A DNA stretch of 64,000 nucleotides from Gluconacetobacter tumulicola. Lineage in GTDB: Bacteria; Pseudomonadota; Alphaproteobacteria; Acetobacterales; Acetobacteraceae. The notes beneath the pieces were generated by a model. It worked only from the letters and a program-made list of their open reading frames with translations. It made no database searches and was not told the origin of the DNA. The number at the start of each line of letters is the position of its first letter. Position 1 is the stretch's first letter. This document shows, one piece after another, positions 18,243-27,070 of this stretch. The position numbers were made by a program, and so were the translations under genes. The DNA lies in NCBI RefSeq assembly GCF_014174215.1, contig NZ_JABEQL010000010.1, positions 1 to 64,000 of the forward strand, written 5' to 3'.

Positions 18243-19592
18243 ATGGAAAGCATGAATGCCCCCGCCTCGCGCCCGCTGACCGTCCGTTTGGCGACGACTC
18301 CTCTTTCCGGCTCCGTCGCGGTGCCGGGCGACAAGTCGATCAGCCACCGCGCGCTGATGTTCGCGGCGCTGGCGCGCGGCGAAACCGGGATCACCGGCCT
18401 GCTGGAAGGTGAGGACGTGCTGCGCACCGCCGCCGCCATGCGGGCCCTGGGCGCCACCGTCACGCGTGTGGCGCCGGGCACATGGCAGGTGACGGGCCAG
18501 GGGCTGGGCGCGTTGCAGGAGCCGGACGACGTGCTGGACATGGGCAATTCCGGCACGGCGGCGCGGCTGCTGTCCGGCATCCTGGCCAGCCATGGCATCT
18601 TTTCGGTCATGACCGGTGACGGCAGCCTGCGCGGCCGGCCGATGAAGCGGGTGATCGACCCGCTATCGGCCACGGGCGCGCGCTTCAACGCCCGTTCGGG
18701 CGGGCGGCTGCCGCTGGCGATCGAGGGCGTGGCCGACCCGGCGCCGCTTGCCTACCGCCTGCCGGTGGCCTCGGCGCAGGTGAAGTCGGCCGTGCTGCTG
18801 GCCGGGCTGAATGCCGCCGGCACCACGCGCGTCGAGGAGCCGGTGGCGACGCGCGACCATACGGAAAACATGCTGCGCCATTTCGGCGCCGAGGTTTCGG
18901 TCGCCCCGCTGGATGCCGGCGGGCGCATGATCACCCTGACCGGCCGGCCGGAACTGGTGGCGCGGGACGTGGCGGTGCCGGGCGACCCGTCATCGGCCGC
19001 GTTCGTGCTGGCGGCGGCGCTGCTGGTGCCCGGATCGTCGGTGACGGTGCGCGGCGTGGGGCTGAACCCGCTGCGCACCGGCCTGTTCACCACTCTGCGC
19101 GAGATGGGTGCCGATTTGCGCCTGTCGAACGAGCGGGTGGAGGGCGGCGAGCCCGTCGGCGACCTGACGGCGGTGGCGGGCCCGCTGCATGGCGTGGACG
19201 TGCCCGCCGAGCGCGCGCCGTCGATGATCGACGAATATCCCATACTGGCCGTTGTCGCCGCCCATGCTACCGGCCCGTCGCGGTTCCGGGGGCTGGAGGA
19301 GTTGCGCGTGAAGGAAAGCGACCGCCTGTCGGCCACCGTGGCGCTGTTGCAGCGGAACGGCGTGAGCGTGGACGTGGTGGGGGACGACATGCTGGTCATC
19401 GGTACCGGCGGGGCGGTACCCGGCGGCGGGGTGGTCGAGACCCGCATGGATCACCGTCTGGCCATGAGCGCCACGGTGCTGGGCCTGATCGCGGTCCAGC
19501 CGGTGCAGGTGGACGACACGGCCTTTATCGATACGAGCTTCCCCGGCTTCATCGCGCTGATGAACAGCATCGGCGCGGGACTGGCGGCATGA
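18243..19592 (+). CDS. aroA: 3-Phosphoshikimate 1-carboxyvinyltransferase (EPSP synthase, class II-like)
   Basis: The sixth step of the shikimate pathway. The 449-aa protein has VAVPGDKSISHRALMFAALA, MTGDGSLRGRPMKRV, ASAQVKSAVLLAGL, the RDHTENML block, VPGDPSSAAFVLAAALL, RAPSMIDEYPILAV and GLEELRVKESDRL. These match class II enzymes (CP4-like) much better than class I. The residue matching CP4 Ala100 is Gly104 here (GNSGTA). The start is ATG 18243 after AAGGGA; ATG 18252 is possible. It overlaps cmk by ATGA, giving the common aroA-cmk-rpsA order. Confidence 0.97.
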   Translation: MESMNAPASRPLTVRLATTPLSGSVAVPGDKSISHRALMFAALARGETGITGLLEGEDVLRTAAAMRALGATVTRVAPGTWQVTGQGLGALQEPDDVLDMGNSGTAARLLSGILASHGIFSVMTGDGSLRGRPMKRVIDPLSATGARFNARSGGRLPLAIEGVADPAPLAYRLPVASAQVKSAVLLAGLNAAGTTRVEEPVATRDHTENMLRHFGAEVSVAPLDAGGRMITLTGRPELVARDVAVPGDPSSAAFVLAAALLVPGSSVTVRGVGLNPLRTGLFTTLREMGADLRLSNERVEGGEPVGDLTAVAGPLHGVDVPAERAPSMIDEYPILAVVAAHATGPSRFRGLEELRVKESDRLSATVALLQRNGVSVDVVGDDMLVIGTGGAVPGGGVVETRMDHRLAMSATVLGLIAVQPVQVDDTAFIDTSFPGFIALMNSIGAGLAA

Positions 19593-20245
19593 GTCGCGCG
19601 CTGGTCATTGCCGTCGACGGCCCGGCGGCGGCCGGCAAGGGCACGCTGGCCCGCCGGCTGGCCGACGCGCTGGGCCTGCCGTACCTGGATACCGGGCTGC
19701 TCTATCGCGCGGTCGGGCGACGGATGCTGGATGCCGGGCTGGACCCGGCGGCTCACCCGGCCGACGAACAGGCGCGGCGGGTCACGCCTGAGGATCTGAA
19801 GCGCGGCGATCTGCGGGTGCCGGAAGTCGATCGTGCGGCCAGCCTGGTCGCCGCCCAGCAGGCGGTGCGGGCGATCCTGGTCGATCTGCAGCGCGATTTC
19901 GCCCGCGCGGCCGGCGGCGTGCTGGATGGGCGCGATATCGGCACCGTCATTTTCCCCGATGCGCAGGTCAAGCTGTTCATCACCGCCTCGCCCGCCGCGC
20001 GGGCCCGCCGGCGGTGGGAGCAGTTGGCGACCGACCTCCATGTCCCCGACCGCGAGGCCCAGATCGCGCGGGTCGAGGCGGAGCTGGTGGCGCGCGACGC
20101 GGCCGATGCCGGCCGCGCGGTGGCGCCGCTGAAGGCCGCCGCCGACGCGGTGGTGATCGATACCGACCAGTTGACCGCCGAACAGGTGCTGGTCGAGGCG
20201 TTGCGGGTGGTGCGCGTGCGGGCCGGGGCTCTCGGCACCGTGTAG
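19589..20245 (+). CDS. cmk: Cytidylate kinase
   Basis: Phosphorylates CMP and dCMP with ATP. It is 218 aa with P-loop DGPAAAGKGTLARRLA, the substrate block LPYLDTGLLYRAVGRR, GRDIGTVIFPDAQVKLFITA and RRRWEQL, then the lid region. All are standard for the bacterial Cmk family. The ATG overlaps the aroA stop, so translation is probably coupled. rpsA follows 235 nt downstream. Confidence 0.96.
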   Translation: MSRALVIAVDGPAAAGKGTLARRLADALGLPYLDTGLLYRAVGRRMLDAGLDPAAHPADEQARRVTPEDLKRGDLRVPEVDRAASLVAAQQAVRAILVDLQRDFARAAGGVLDGRDIGTVIFPDAQVKLFITASPAARARRRWEQLATDLHVPDREAQIARVEAELVARDAADAGRAVAPLKAAADAVVIDTDQLTAEQVLVEALRVVRVRAGALGTV

Positions 20246-20286
20246 GTGGATTTTGCGCGGCGGGGGCTGGTCTGTGCCGGTTTGTG

Positions 20287-20480
20287 TTGACAGGCCGGGG
20301 TGCGAGGGTGTCTGTGCATGCCACGCGCGGTTCCTCCCTGGGACGCGCTGATGCATCGGCCGTCAGGCATGTCGCGACAAGGGTCGTGGACCAAGCCGGG
20401 CAAGTCGTTCCGCCGTTGACCGGTGGCGCGCAAGACATCCGGTCCGCCCGCCGTGCCGGAGACAGGATTTACGGTACCTC
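20287..20480 (+). promoter_or_regulatory. Possible rpsA promoter -35 and leader
   Basis: A perfect TTGACA lies at 20287-20292 in the cmk-rpsA gap, but no good -10 box is found 16-18 nt further on. The 5' leader would be about 160 nt. In other bacteria S1 controls its own mRNA through such a leader; nothing here proves it. No reading frame in the gap looks coding. Confidence 0.3.
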
Positions 20481-22196
20481 ATGGCTTCAGCCACCTTACA
20501 GTCTGCCACCGACCATTTCGGCGGTGAAGATTTCGCGACCCTGCTGGACGAGACCCTCGGCCGCGATACTGCGTTCGACGGTTCGGTCGTCACCGGCCGC
20601 GTCGTGCGCCTGACCGACGAATTCGCCATCGTCGATGTCGGCCTCAAGAGCGAAGGGCGCGTGGCGCTCAAGGAATTCGGCCCGCCGGGCGTGTCGCCGG
20701 ACGTGAAGCCGGGTGACGTCATCGAACTGTTCGTCGAACGGTACGAAGACCGCGATGGCTCGATCGTCCTGTCGCGCGAGAAGGCGCGGCGCGAAGAAGC
20801 CTGGACGAACCTGGAAAAGGCGTTCGAGAACAACCAGCGCGTCAACGGCACGATCTATGGCCGCGTCAAGGGTGGCTTCACGGTCGACCTCGGCGGCGCC
20901 ATGGCCTTCCTGCCGGGCAGCCAGGTCGATATCCGCCCCGTGCGCGACGTCACCCCGCTGATGGGCGTGCCGCAGCCGTTCCAGATCCTGAAGATGGACC
21001 GCGCGCGTGGCAACATCGTCGTCTCGCGCCGTGCGGTGCTGGAAGAGACGCGTGCCGAGCAGCGCAGCGAGCTGATCCAGGGCCTGAAGGAAGGCATGAT
21101 CCTGGACGGCGTGGTCAAGAACATCACCGACTACGGTGCGTTCGTCGACCTGGGCGGCGTGGACGGCCTGCTGCATGTCACCGACATCGCCTGGAAGCGC
21201 ATCAACCACCCGTCCGAGGCTCTGCAGATCGGTCAGCCGGTTCGCGTGCAGGTTATCCGCTTCAACCCGGATACGCAGCGCATCTCGCTGGGCATGAAGC
21301 AGCTCGAGGCTGATCCGTGGGAGAACGTGGCGATCAAGTATCCGCCGGGTGCCCGCTATTCCGGCCGCGTCACCAACATCACCGACTACGGCGCGTTCGT
21401 CGAGCTGGAGCCGGGTGTCGAAGGTCTGGTGCACGTCTCCGAAATGTCCTGGACGAAGAAGAACGTCCATCCGGGCAAGATCGTCGCGACCTCGCAGGAA
21501 GTCGACGTCATGGTCCTGGATGTGGACAGCGGCAAGCGTCGTATCTCGCTGGGTCTGAAGCAGGTGCAGCGCAACCCGTGGGAGCAGTTCGCCGAGGAGC
21601 ACAAGATCGGTTCCACGGTCGAGGGCGAGATCCGCAACATCACCGAGTTCGGCCTGTTCATCGGCCTGTCCGCGGACATCGACGGCATGGTCCACATGTC
21701 CGACCTGTCGTGGGACGAAGCCGGCGAAGTCGCCATGACCCACTACGAGAAGGGTCAGGTCGTCCAGGCGAAGGTGCTGGATGTCGACGTCGAGAAGGAG
21801 CGCATCTCGCTCGGCATCAAGCAGCTGCATGAAGACCCCGCCGCCGACGCGCTGGGCAAGGTGCAGAAGGGCGCGATCGTCACCTGCATCGTGACCGCCG
21901 TGCAGTCGAACGGCATCGAGGTGAAGGTCGACGACGTGCTGACCGGCTTCATCCGCCGCGCCGAGCTGGCGCGCGACAAGGCCGAGCAGCGTCCGGAGCG
22001 TTTCGCCGTCGGCGAGAAGGTCGATGCGAAGATCGTGTCGGTCGATCGTGCGGCCCGCAAGCTGGCCCTGACCATCCGCGGCCGCGAGGTCGAGGAAGAC
22101 AAGCAGGCGATCAACGAGTACGGCTCGTCCGACAGCGGTGCCTCGCTGGGTGACATCCTGAGTGCCGCGATCCGTCGTCGTAACGCCGACGCCTGA
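20481..22196 (+). CDS. rpsA: 30S ribosomal protein S1
   Basis: Six S1 OB-fold repeats in 571 aa, which bring mRNA to the 30S subunit. The repeats are roughly at 37-103, 122-185, 207-275, 294-362, 381-449 and 467-535; repeats 3-5 carry the strong forms NITDYGAFVDLGGVDGLLHV, NITDYGAFVELEPGVEGLVH and NITEFGLFIGLSADIDGMVH. The N-terminus (DFATLLDETLGRDTAFDGSV) binds the ribosome via S2 in E. coli. Its codon use is visibly more biased (GGC, ATC, AAG) than its neighbours, as expected for a highly expressed gene. It ends in a strong terminator. Confidence 0.98.
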   Translation: MASATLQSATDHFGGEDFATLLDETLGRDTAFDGSVVTGRVVRLTDEFAIVDVGLKSEGRVALKEFGPPGVSPDVKPGDVIELFVERYEDRDGSIVLSREKARREEAWTNLEKAFENNQRVNGTIYGRVKGGFTVDLGGAMAFLPGSQVDIRPVRDVTPLMGVPQPFQILKMDRARGNIVVSRRAVLEETRAEQRSELIQGLKEGMILDGVVKNITDYGAFVDLGGVDGLLHVTDIAWKRINHPSEALQIGQPVRVQVIRFNPDTQRISLGMKQLEADPWENVAIKYPPGARYSGRVTNITDYGAFVELEPGVEGLVHVSEMSWTKKNVHPGKIVATSQEVDVMVLDVDSGKRRISLGLKQVQRNPWEQFAEEHKIGSTVEGEIRNITEFGLFIGLSADIDGMVHMSDLSWDEAGEVAMTHYEKGQVVQAKVLDVDVEKERISLGIKQLHEDPAADALGKVQKGAIVTCIVTAVQSNGIEVKVDDVLTGFIRRAELARDKAEQRPERFAVGEKVDAKIVSVDRAARKLALTIRGREVEEDKQAINEYGSSDSGASLGDILSAAIRRRNADA

Positions 22197-22224
22197 TCGG
22201 TCCGGTTCACGGATTGAACTAAGG

Positions 22225-22259
22225 AAAGGGCGGTGCCGGAAACGGCACCGCCCTTTTTC
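22225..22259 (+). terminator. Intrinsic terminator of rpsA
   Basis: AAGGGCGGTGCCG (22226-22238), a GAAA tetraloop and CGGCACCGCCCTT (22243-22255), then TTTCT. A perfect 13-bp stem placed 29 nt after the rpsA stop. Confidence 0.96.
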
Positions 22260-22275
22260 TGTTCAGGGACTTTCG

Positions 22276-22715
22276 ATGATGCTTGGAGATCATGAGCTGG
22301 CTTCGGTGGAAGCGCATTGTCTGGAATATGAAAGCGAGCTGTGGGGTATTTACAGGCATATAGCAGAGAAGCATTCCCGGAGCGGAACAGGGAACAGCAT
22401 AAGGAAATATTCTTTCATTTCCTGCGGCATGCTCTGGAGAAAAAGCTCTTCCTTTTGAAAGAAGACCCCGATTTCGTGCGTCATCTCAACAGTGTGGCGC
22501 CGCCGCACAAGCAGTATCCTCTGACCGAGCCCCGGACGCCTGCGGAATTCGAAGGCTTCTTTCGGCTTTTCTGGCCAGAACCCGAAAACCCCGAATATGA
22601 CATGGAAATTCTGGTCGTGCTGGAAGCCGGCGGCCGTATCTGGTGGATGCGGGGTGGCGAACCGACGGAGTGGTTTCTCGGTTATCCGGGAAACAAGAAG
22701 AAACCTGCCCGATAG
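22276..22715 (+). pseudogene. Small acidic hypothetical gene broken by a frameshift (possibly DUF596-like)
   Basis: Two frames together make one plausible protein of about 146 aa. The first starts at ATG 22276, after AGGGA, and reads MMLGDHELASVEAHCLEY then SELWGIYRHIAEK. From about 22358-22372 the sense passes to the frame carrying AFPERNREQHKEIFFHFL, ALEKKLFLLKEDPD, and a C-terminal ILVVLEAGGRIWWMRGGEPT ending at 22715. A one-base deletion would explain it. The FP...FFHFL and W...P layout recalls DUF596 proteins, found among polymorphic-toxin immunity genes, but that is a guess. It is clearly more A/T-rich than its neighbours, suggesting acquisition. A sequencing error is the alternative. 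Confidence 0.6.
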
Positions 22716-22731
22716 CGCACCATCGGGCAGG
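22704..22731 (-). terminator. Terminator of the M16 peptidase gene
   Basis: CCTGCCCGAT (22704-22713) and ATCGGGCAGG (22722-22731) form a perfect 10-bp stem with an 8-nt loop. On the minus strand it lies 7 nt after the peptidase stop and is followed by TTTCTTCTTGTTT. It may also serve the small plus-strand gene, whose stop falls in the loop side. Confidence 0.85.
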
Positions 22732-22738
22732 GATGTGT

Positions 22739-25453
22739 TCAGGGCGTCGGCGTCGGCCCCTTGACGATTTCCGCCATGTCGTGCGGGCGGACCCAGGTGC
22801 GGAAGGCGGTCTGCACGGCGGCGGCGGTCATGTCGTAATAGGCGTGGGCGGCGCGGTCCGGGGTGTCGAGCGGCAGGCCCAGTTCGATCAGGTGCAGATC
22901 TTCCGCCGCGATCGAATCCAGGCTGGCACGGGCGAGCGGCAGCCCGCGCAGCAGTGACGCCTTGGCCAGCGTCAGTTCGGCGTCGGTCACCGGTTGGTCC
23001 CGCAGGGCCTGGACGTCGTGCAGGGCGGCGTCGCGGGCGCGGCCGACCTTGTCGGGGTCGGCACCGAAGCTGATGCTGTAGCCGCCGCGATGGCGCGACC
23101 AGGAAAAACTGCTGCTGACGGAATAGACATAGCCCGTGCGCACCCGCAGGTCGCGATAGAGGCGCGACGAGAAGCCATCGCCCAGGATCTCGTTGCCGAC
23201 CGTCAGCGCGAAATGGTCCGGGTGGGCTGCGGTCAGGCCCAGGCTTTCGGCCAGGATGGCCGAATCCTGCACGCTGGTGCGGTCGGGCACCTGGGTGCGC
23301 GAGGCCCGGCTGTCGGGGCGGGGCGGCAGGTCGACCGTGGGCGTCGGGCCGGCGGGCCTGGCCCACGCGCCGAAGGTGCGGCCGATCACGTCATGCGCCT
23401 GTTCGGGTGTGACGTCGCCGACCACGACGATGGTGGTCAGGTCGGGGCGGTAGGCGCTGGTGTAGAAGGCCTGCACGTCGGTCTGTTTCAGCATCATGAT
23501 CCGTTGCGGATCGGGCTGGCGCAGCGTGGGGTCGCCGGCCGGCGAGACCGCGGCCTTGACCGCGCGGCCGAACAGGTAGTTGGGCGAGGTCAGCAGCCCG
23601 GCATAGGATTGGGCCGTCTGCATGCGGACCACCTGGAACGCACGGTCGGGCAGGGCCGGGTGCATTTCGTTATCGGCCAGCAGGCGCGTGGCTTTTTCGA
23701 AATCAGGGGTCAGTACCGACACGCTGAAGCCGGGGCCGGCGCTCTCGGTGGCGGCGATGTCGTCCAGCGCCTTCTGGAAGGCCAGCCGGTCCAGCGACCG
23801 GGTGCCGTAGCTGAACAGATCCTCGGTGATCGCGGCGATGCCGTCCTGGCCTTTCGGCTCCTGCATGTTGGCGTTCTGGCGGATCTGGCCGTAGACCGAC
23901 ACGGTGTGGCTGACATGGGCCGGGTGGACGATCAGCCGCAGCCCGTTGGGAAAGGTGAAGACGCTGGGAAGGCCGACCGGCGGCGGCAGGGTGACGGTCG
24001 ACAGGGCCTCGTGCGCCCAGTCGGGCAGGGCCACCGGGTGGTCGGGCGGGGTGGCGAAGGATTCGGAGCCGCCGAAACCCTTGCCGGCGATGGGGTGGCC
24101 GGAATCCTCGGGTGTCAGCAGGGCGGTGACCGCCTGGCGTGGGTCGAGGATCTGTTTGGCCAGGCGGTTGACGTCCTCCACCGTGACCGCCTTGAGGGCG
24201 GTGCCCAGCGCGTCGGGCGAGTTCACGCCCATCACCGCCAGCGCCTGCGACCAGGTTTCCGCCAGGCCGCTGATGCTGTTGGCCGAGAAGCCGAGCTGGG
24301 CCAGTTCCTTGCGTCGTGCGGCCTCGACCAGATCCGGGGGCACGCCCTTGTCCCGGATGGCGGCGATGATGCCGTTGATCTCGGCCAGCAGGGGGGCGGG
24401 GTCCTGGTTGCGGGGGAAGGCCGCCACCGCGATGCCGATGCCGGCATCGGCCTTGGGCGCGAATTCGAAGCCGGCGAACAGCGCCTTGCCCGACGGCACG
24501 AGGTCGTAGAGCGCGCCGCGCTGGCTGGTCAGCACGTCGGCCAGGATCTGCGCGGTTGCGTAATCCTTCGACCGCAGGCCGGGCATGCGCCAGGCGACCG
24601 TTGCCAGCCCGACCGGGTAATCGGTGGGGAAATGCAGCGTCTGGCCCGTGACCGGGCCGGGCTGGACGGGCGTGCGTTCGGGCAGCGTGCGGCGGGGAAT
24701 GTCGCCGAAGATGGCTCGTACCCGTTCGATGGCGTGGTCCGGGTCCACATTGCCGGCAATGACCAGGATGGCGTTGTTGGGGGCGTACCACGCATCATAG
24801 AAGCGGCGCAGCAGGGTGGCGTCGGTCTTGTCGAAGGAGGGGCGGGTGCCCAGCGCGTCATGCTCGTAGGGCGTGCCGGCGAACAGGATCGATTGCAGGC
24901 GGGTCAGATACTGGTAGCTGGGGCTGGACAGGTCGCGCGCCACTTCCTGTTCGATCGCGCCGCGCTCCTTCTCCCAGTCGGGGGCCGCCAGTGCCAGTCC
25001 GCGCATGCGCAGCGCCTCGATGCGCAGCATGACGTCGAGATCCTCGGCCGGAGCGGTGTAGAAATACTGGGTGACGTTCTCGGTCGTGTCGGCATTGTAG
25101 CTGCCGCCCAGTCGTGCGCCGATGGCGGCGAGCTGGTCCTTGTCCAGCCCGTCGCTGCCGCGGAACATCATATGTTCCAGCGCGTGGGCGGTGCCGGGAA
25201 AGTCTTTCGGTGCCTCGCTGGAGCCGACCAGGTAGTTCACCTCGGTCGTCACCACCGGGGCCAGCCGGTCGCGAACCACCACCACGCGCAGGCCGTTCGG
25301 CAGGGTGGCGCGGACCGCATTGTCGGCGATGGTCGCCACGGGGGCTGCCAGTGGCCGGGGGGGCGGCGCGTCGGCCCGAGCGGCCTGTGGCATGGGCATG
25401 GCCAGAAGGGCCAGGGAAAGGCTTAATGCGGTGGTGGCCAGGCGCGCTGTCAT
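22739..25453 (-). CDS. Secreted M16 family zinc metallopeptidase (two-domain)
   Basis: A 904-aa pitrilysin-clan peptidase with an N-terminal signal peptide (ALSLSLALLAMPMPQAARADA). The first half has the inverted zinc motif HALEHMMFRG (HxxEH) with the third ligand region IEQEVARD about 80 residues on, and YAPNNAILVIAGNVDP. The second half (from about residue 500) repeats the fold without the zinc site (FPNGLRLIVHPAHVSHTVSV), as in PqqL/YhjJ-type proteins. Predicted periplasmic peptide or protein degradation. It has its own terminator and is convergent with the broken gene at 22.3 kb. Confidence 0.93.
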   Translation of the reverse strand: MTARLATTALSLSLALLAMPMPQAARADAPPPRPLAAPVATIADNAVRATLPNGLRVVVVRDRLAPVVTTEVNYLVGSSEAPKDFPGTAHALEHMMFRGSDGLDKDQLAAIGARLGGSYNADTTENVTQYFYTAPAEDLDVMLRIEALRMRGLALAAPDWEKERGAIEQEVARDLSSPSYQYLTRLQSILFAGTPYEHDALGTRPSFDKTDATLLRRFYDAWYAPNNAILVIAGNVDPDHAIERVRAIFGDIPRRTLPERTPVQPGPVTGQTLHFPTDYPVGLATVAWRMPGLRSKDYATAQILADVLTSQRGALYDLVPSGKALFAGFEFAPKADAGIGIAVAAFPRNQDPAPLLAEINGIIAAIRDKGVPPDLVEAARRKELAQLGFSANSISGLAETWSQALAVMGVNSPDALGTALKAVTVEDVNRLAKQILDPRQAVTALLTPEDSGHPIAGKGFGGSESFATPPDHPVALPDWAHEALSTVTLPPPVGLPSVFTFPNGLRLIVHPAHVSHTVSVYGQIRQNANMQEPKGQDGIAAITEDLFSYGTRSLDRLAFQKALDDIAATESAGPGFSVSVLTPDFEKATRLLADNEMHPALPDRAFQVVRMQTAQSYAGLLTSPNYLFGRAVKAAVSPAGDPTLRQPDPQRIMMLKQTDVQAFYTSAYRPDLTTIVVVGDVTPEQAHDVIGRTFGAWARPAGPTPTVDLPPRPDSRASRTQVPDRTSVQDSAILAESLGLTAAHPDHFALTVGNEILGDGFSSRLYRDLRVRTGYVYSVSSSFSWSRHRGGYSISFGADPDKVGRARDAALHDVQALRDQPVTDAELTLAKASLLRGLPLARASLDSIAAEDLHLIELGLPLDTPDRAAHAYYDMTAAAVQTAFRTWVRPHDMAEIVKGPTPTP

Positions 25454-25558
25454 GATTCACGGGTACTCCTGCTGACCCGGACAGCGTAGACGCGGGGCGT
25501 CCCGGTGAAAACCGGGGGGCGGTCAGGTAGGGAAAGGCGACGGAAAAGGGAGGACGCG

Positions 25559-26731
25559 ATGAGCGAGGCCATGCCGGTTGCGGGGATGGATGCGCGTGTC
25601 GGCCAGGTGATGGATGCGGCGATCGCGCGCGGACGGCTGGTGGGCGCCGCGGTGCTGGTGTCGGTGGACGGAAAGACGCTGGTGCGCCGTGCAGCCGGGC
25701 TGGCGAATCGCGAAGCGGGGGAGCCGATGGGGCCGGACACGCTGGTGCGCCTGGCATCGCTGACCAAACCGGTGGTGACGGCGGTGGCGCTGGCCCTGGC
25801 GGAGCGGGGCGTGCTGTCGCTGGAAGATCCTGTGACGCGTTTCCTGCCCGATTTCCGCCCCGCCTGCGCCGATGGGTCGGTGCCGACGATCACGTTGCGG
25901 CATCTGCTGACGCATAGTTCGGGCCTGTCCTACGGGTTTGCCTTTCCGCGCGACGACAATCCTTATGCAAGAGCCGGGATTTCGGACGGGATTGCCGAGC
26001 CGGGCATGGCGCTGGAGGAGAATCTGGCCCGTCTGGCGAGCGTCAAGCTGCTGTTCGCGCCGGGCGAAGGCTGGGCGTACTCGCTGGCGCTGGATGTGAT
26101 GGGCGGGGTGCTGGAACGTGCGGGCGGTGCGACGCTGCCGGAGCTGGTGCAGCGCCATGTGGGTGCGAAGCTGGGCTGGACCCGCACCGGGTTCGCTGTG
26201 CCCGACCCGGACGCGCTCTGTCCGCCTTATGCCGATGGGCGGCCCGTTCCGGTGGTGATGGGCGCGCATTATGCGATGCCGCGCCAGTTGGGCGGCGGCA
26301 AGGTCAGTGAGATCCTGTTCGCCCCCGATCGGGTGCTGGACCCGCGATCCTATCCGTCGGGTGGCGCCGGGATGGTCGGCACCGCCGAGGAGTTCCTGCT
26401 GTTTGTCGAGGCGCTGTGCAGCGGGGGCGGGCCGATCCTGTCGCCGGAAAGTGCGGCACTGTTCGGGCGGAATGCGATTGGCGACCTGTCGATGGGGCCG
26501 ATGAATGCCGGGATGGGCTTCGCGATCGGGGCGGCGGTGGTTGAAGACCCGGCGCGGGCGCGGACCCCGGTTTCGCGGGGCGGTTTCACCTGGGGTGGCG
26601 TGTATGGCCATCAATGGATCGCCGACCCCGTGCGGGGCGTGTCGATCGTGATGATCAGCAACACTGCGCTGGCGGGCATGGTCGGGTCCTATCCCGACGC
26701 GGTGCGGGATGCGGTGTATGACGCCCGGTAG
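25559..26731 (+). CDS. Serine hydrolase of the beta-lactamase/esterase (class C-like) family
   Basis: A 390-aa penicillin-recognising-fold enzyme without a signal peptide, so probably cytosolic and esterase-like (EstB type) rather than an antibiotic-destroying enzyme. Motif 1 is SLTK in VRLASLTKPVVTAVA. HLLTHSSGLSYGF follows. Motif 2 is YSL (GWAYSLALDVMG) in place of YxN. SGGAGMVGTAEEF and the C-terminal FTWGGVYGHQWIADP take the KTG position. GGGAGG precedes ATG 25559. An upstream in-frame start at 25505 lacks support. Confidence 0.88.
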   Translation: MSEAMPVAGMDARVGQVMDAAIARGRLVGAAVLVSVDGKTLVRRAAGLANREAGEPMGPDTLVRLASLTKPVVTAVALALAERGVLSLEDPVTRFLPDFRPACADGSVPTITLRHLLTHSSGLSYGFAFPRDDNPYARAGISDGIAEPGMALEENLARLASVKLLFAPGEGWAYSLALDVMGGVLERAGGATLPELVQRHVGAKLGWTRTGFAVPDPDALCPPYADGRPVPVVMGAHYAMPRQLGGGKVSEILFAPDRVLDPRSYPSGGAGMVGTAEEFLLFVEALCSGGGPILSPESAALFGRNAIGDLSMGPMNAGMGFAIGAAVVEDPARARTPVSRGGFTWGGVYGHQWIADPVRGVSIVMISNTALAGMVGSYPDAVRDAVYDAR

Positions 26732-26785
26732 CGCGGGCAGGAGGCGACATCCGCGAGGAGCGGTGGCCGCCTATGTGAAAAGAAG

Positions 26786-26814
26786 ATGAGAATGCTATTG
26801 CGAACCATTATCAT
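26786..26814 (+). promoter_or_regulatory. Candidate Fur-type iron box upstream of bfd
   Basis: ATGAGAATG (26786-26794) and CATTATCAT (26806-26814) are inverted half-sites 11 nt apart in an A/T-rich patch. The stretch TGCGAACCATTATCA matches the 7-1-7 Fur consensus at 12 of 15 positions. It lies 27 nt before the bfd start, where a bound repressor would block transcription. Confidence 0.6.
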
Positions 26815-26840
26815 CCGTGCTTGAAGGGAGGGGCACGGAG

Positions 26841-27059
26841 ATGGGACGCCTGATGTTTGTGTGTTCTTGCAATATGCTGACCGACCAGGATGTGGAGCGC
26901 GCGGTTGACGGGGGAGCGACCCGCCCGCGCGAGATCTATGCGGCACGCGGGTGCCGGGCGCAGTGCGGCAATTGCGTGCCAGGCGTGCTGTGCCTGCTGC
27001 GCCGCGCGCTTCAGGCCCGCGCCGAAATAGCGCCGTCGGAGGCGTTGCCCGCCGTTTGA
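26841..27059 (+). CDS. bfd: Bacterioferritin-associated ferredoxin-like [2Fe-2S] protein
   Basis: A 72-aa protein with the BFD-like [2Fe-2S] cysteine pattern: CSCN near the N-terminus and CRAQCGNC later, giving C-x-C and C-x2-C pairs around a helix of about 30 residues. Bfd reduces the iron stored in bacterioferritin so that it can be released. No bacterioferritin gene is in this window. The Fur-type box upstream fits iron control. ATG 26841 follows AGGGAGGGG; ATG 26853 is also in frame. Its 3' side holds repeat copy 6. Confidence 0.88.
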   Translation: MGRLMFVCSCNMLTDQDVERAVDGGATRPREIYAARGCRAQCGNCVPGVLCLLRRALQARAEIAPSEALPAV

Positions 27060-27070
27060 GCGCGTTGCCG

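Noticed and set aside
22994-25426. An 810-codon plus-strand frame opposite the M16 peptidase
   Set aside because: It lies opposite a gene with a signal peptide and zinc motif, and its sequence is low-complexity shadow coding.
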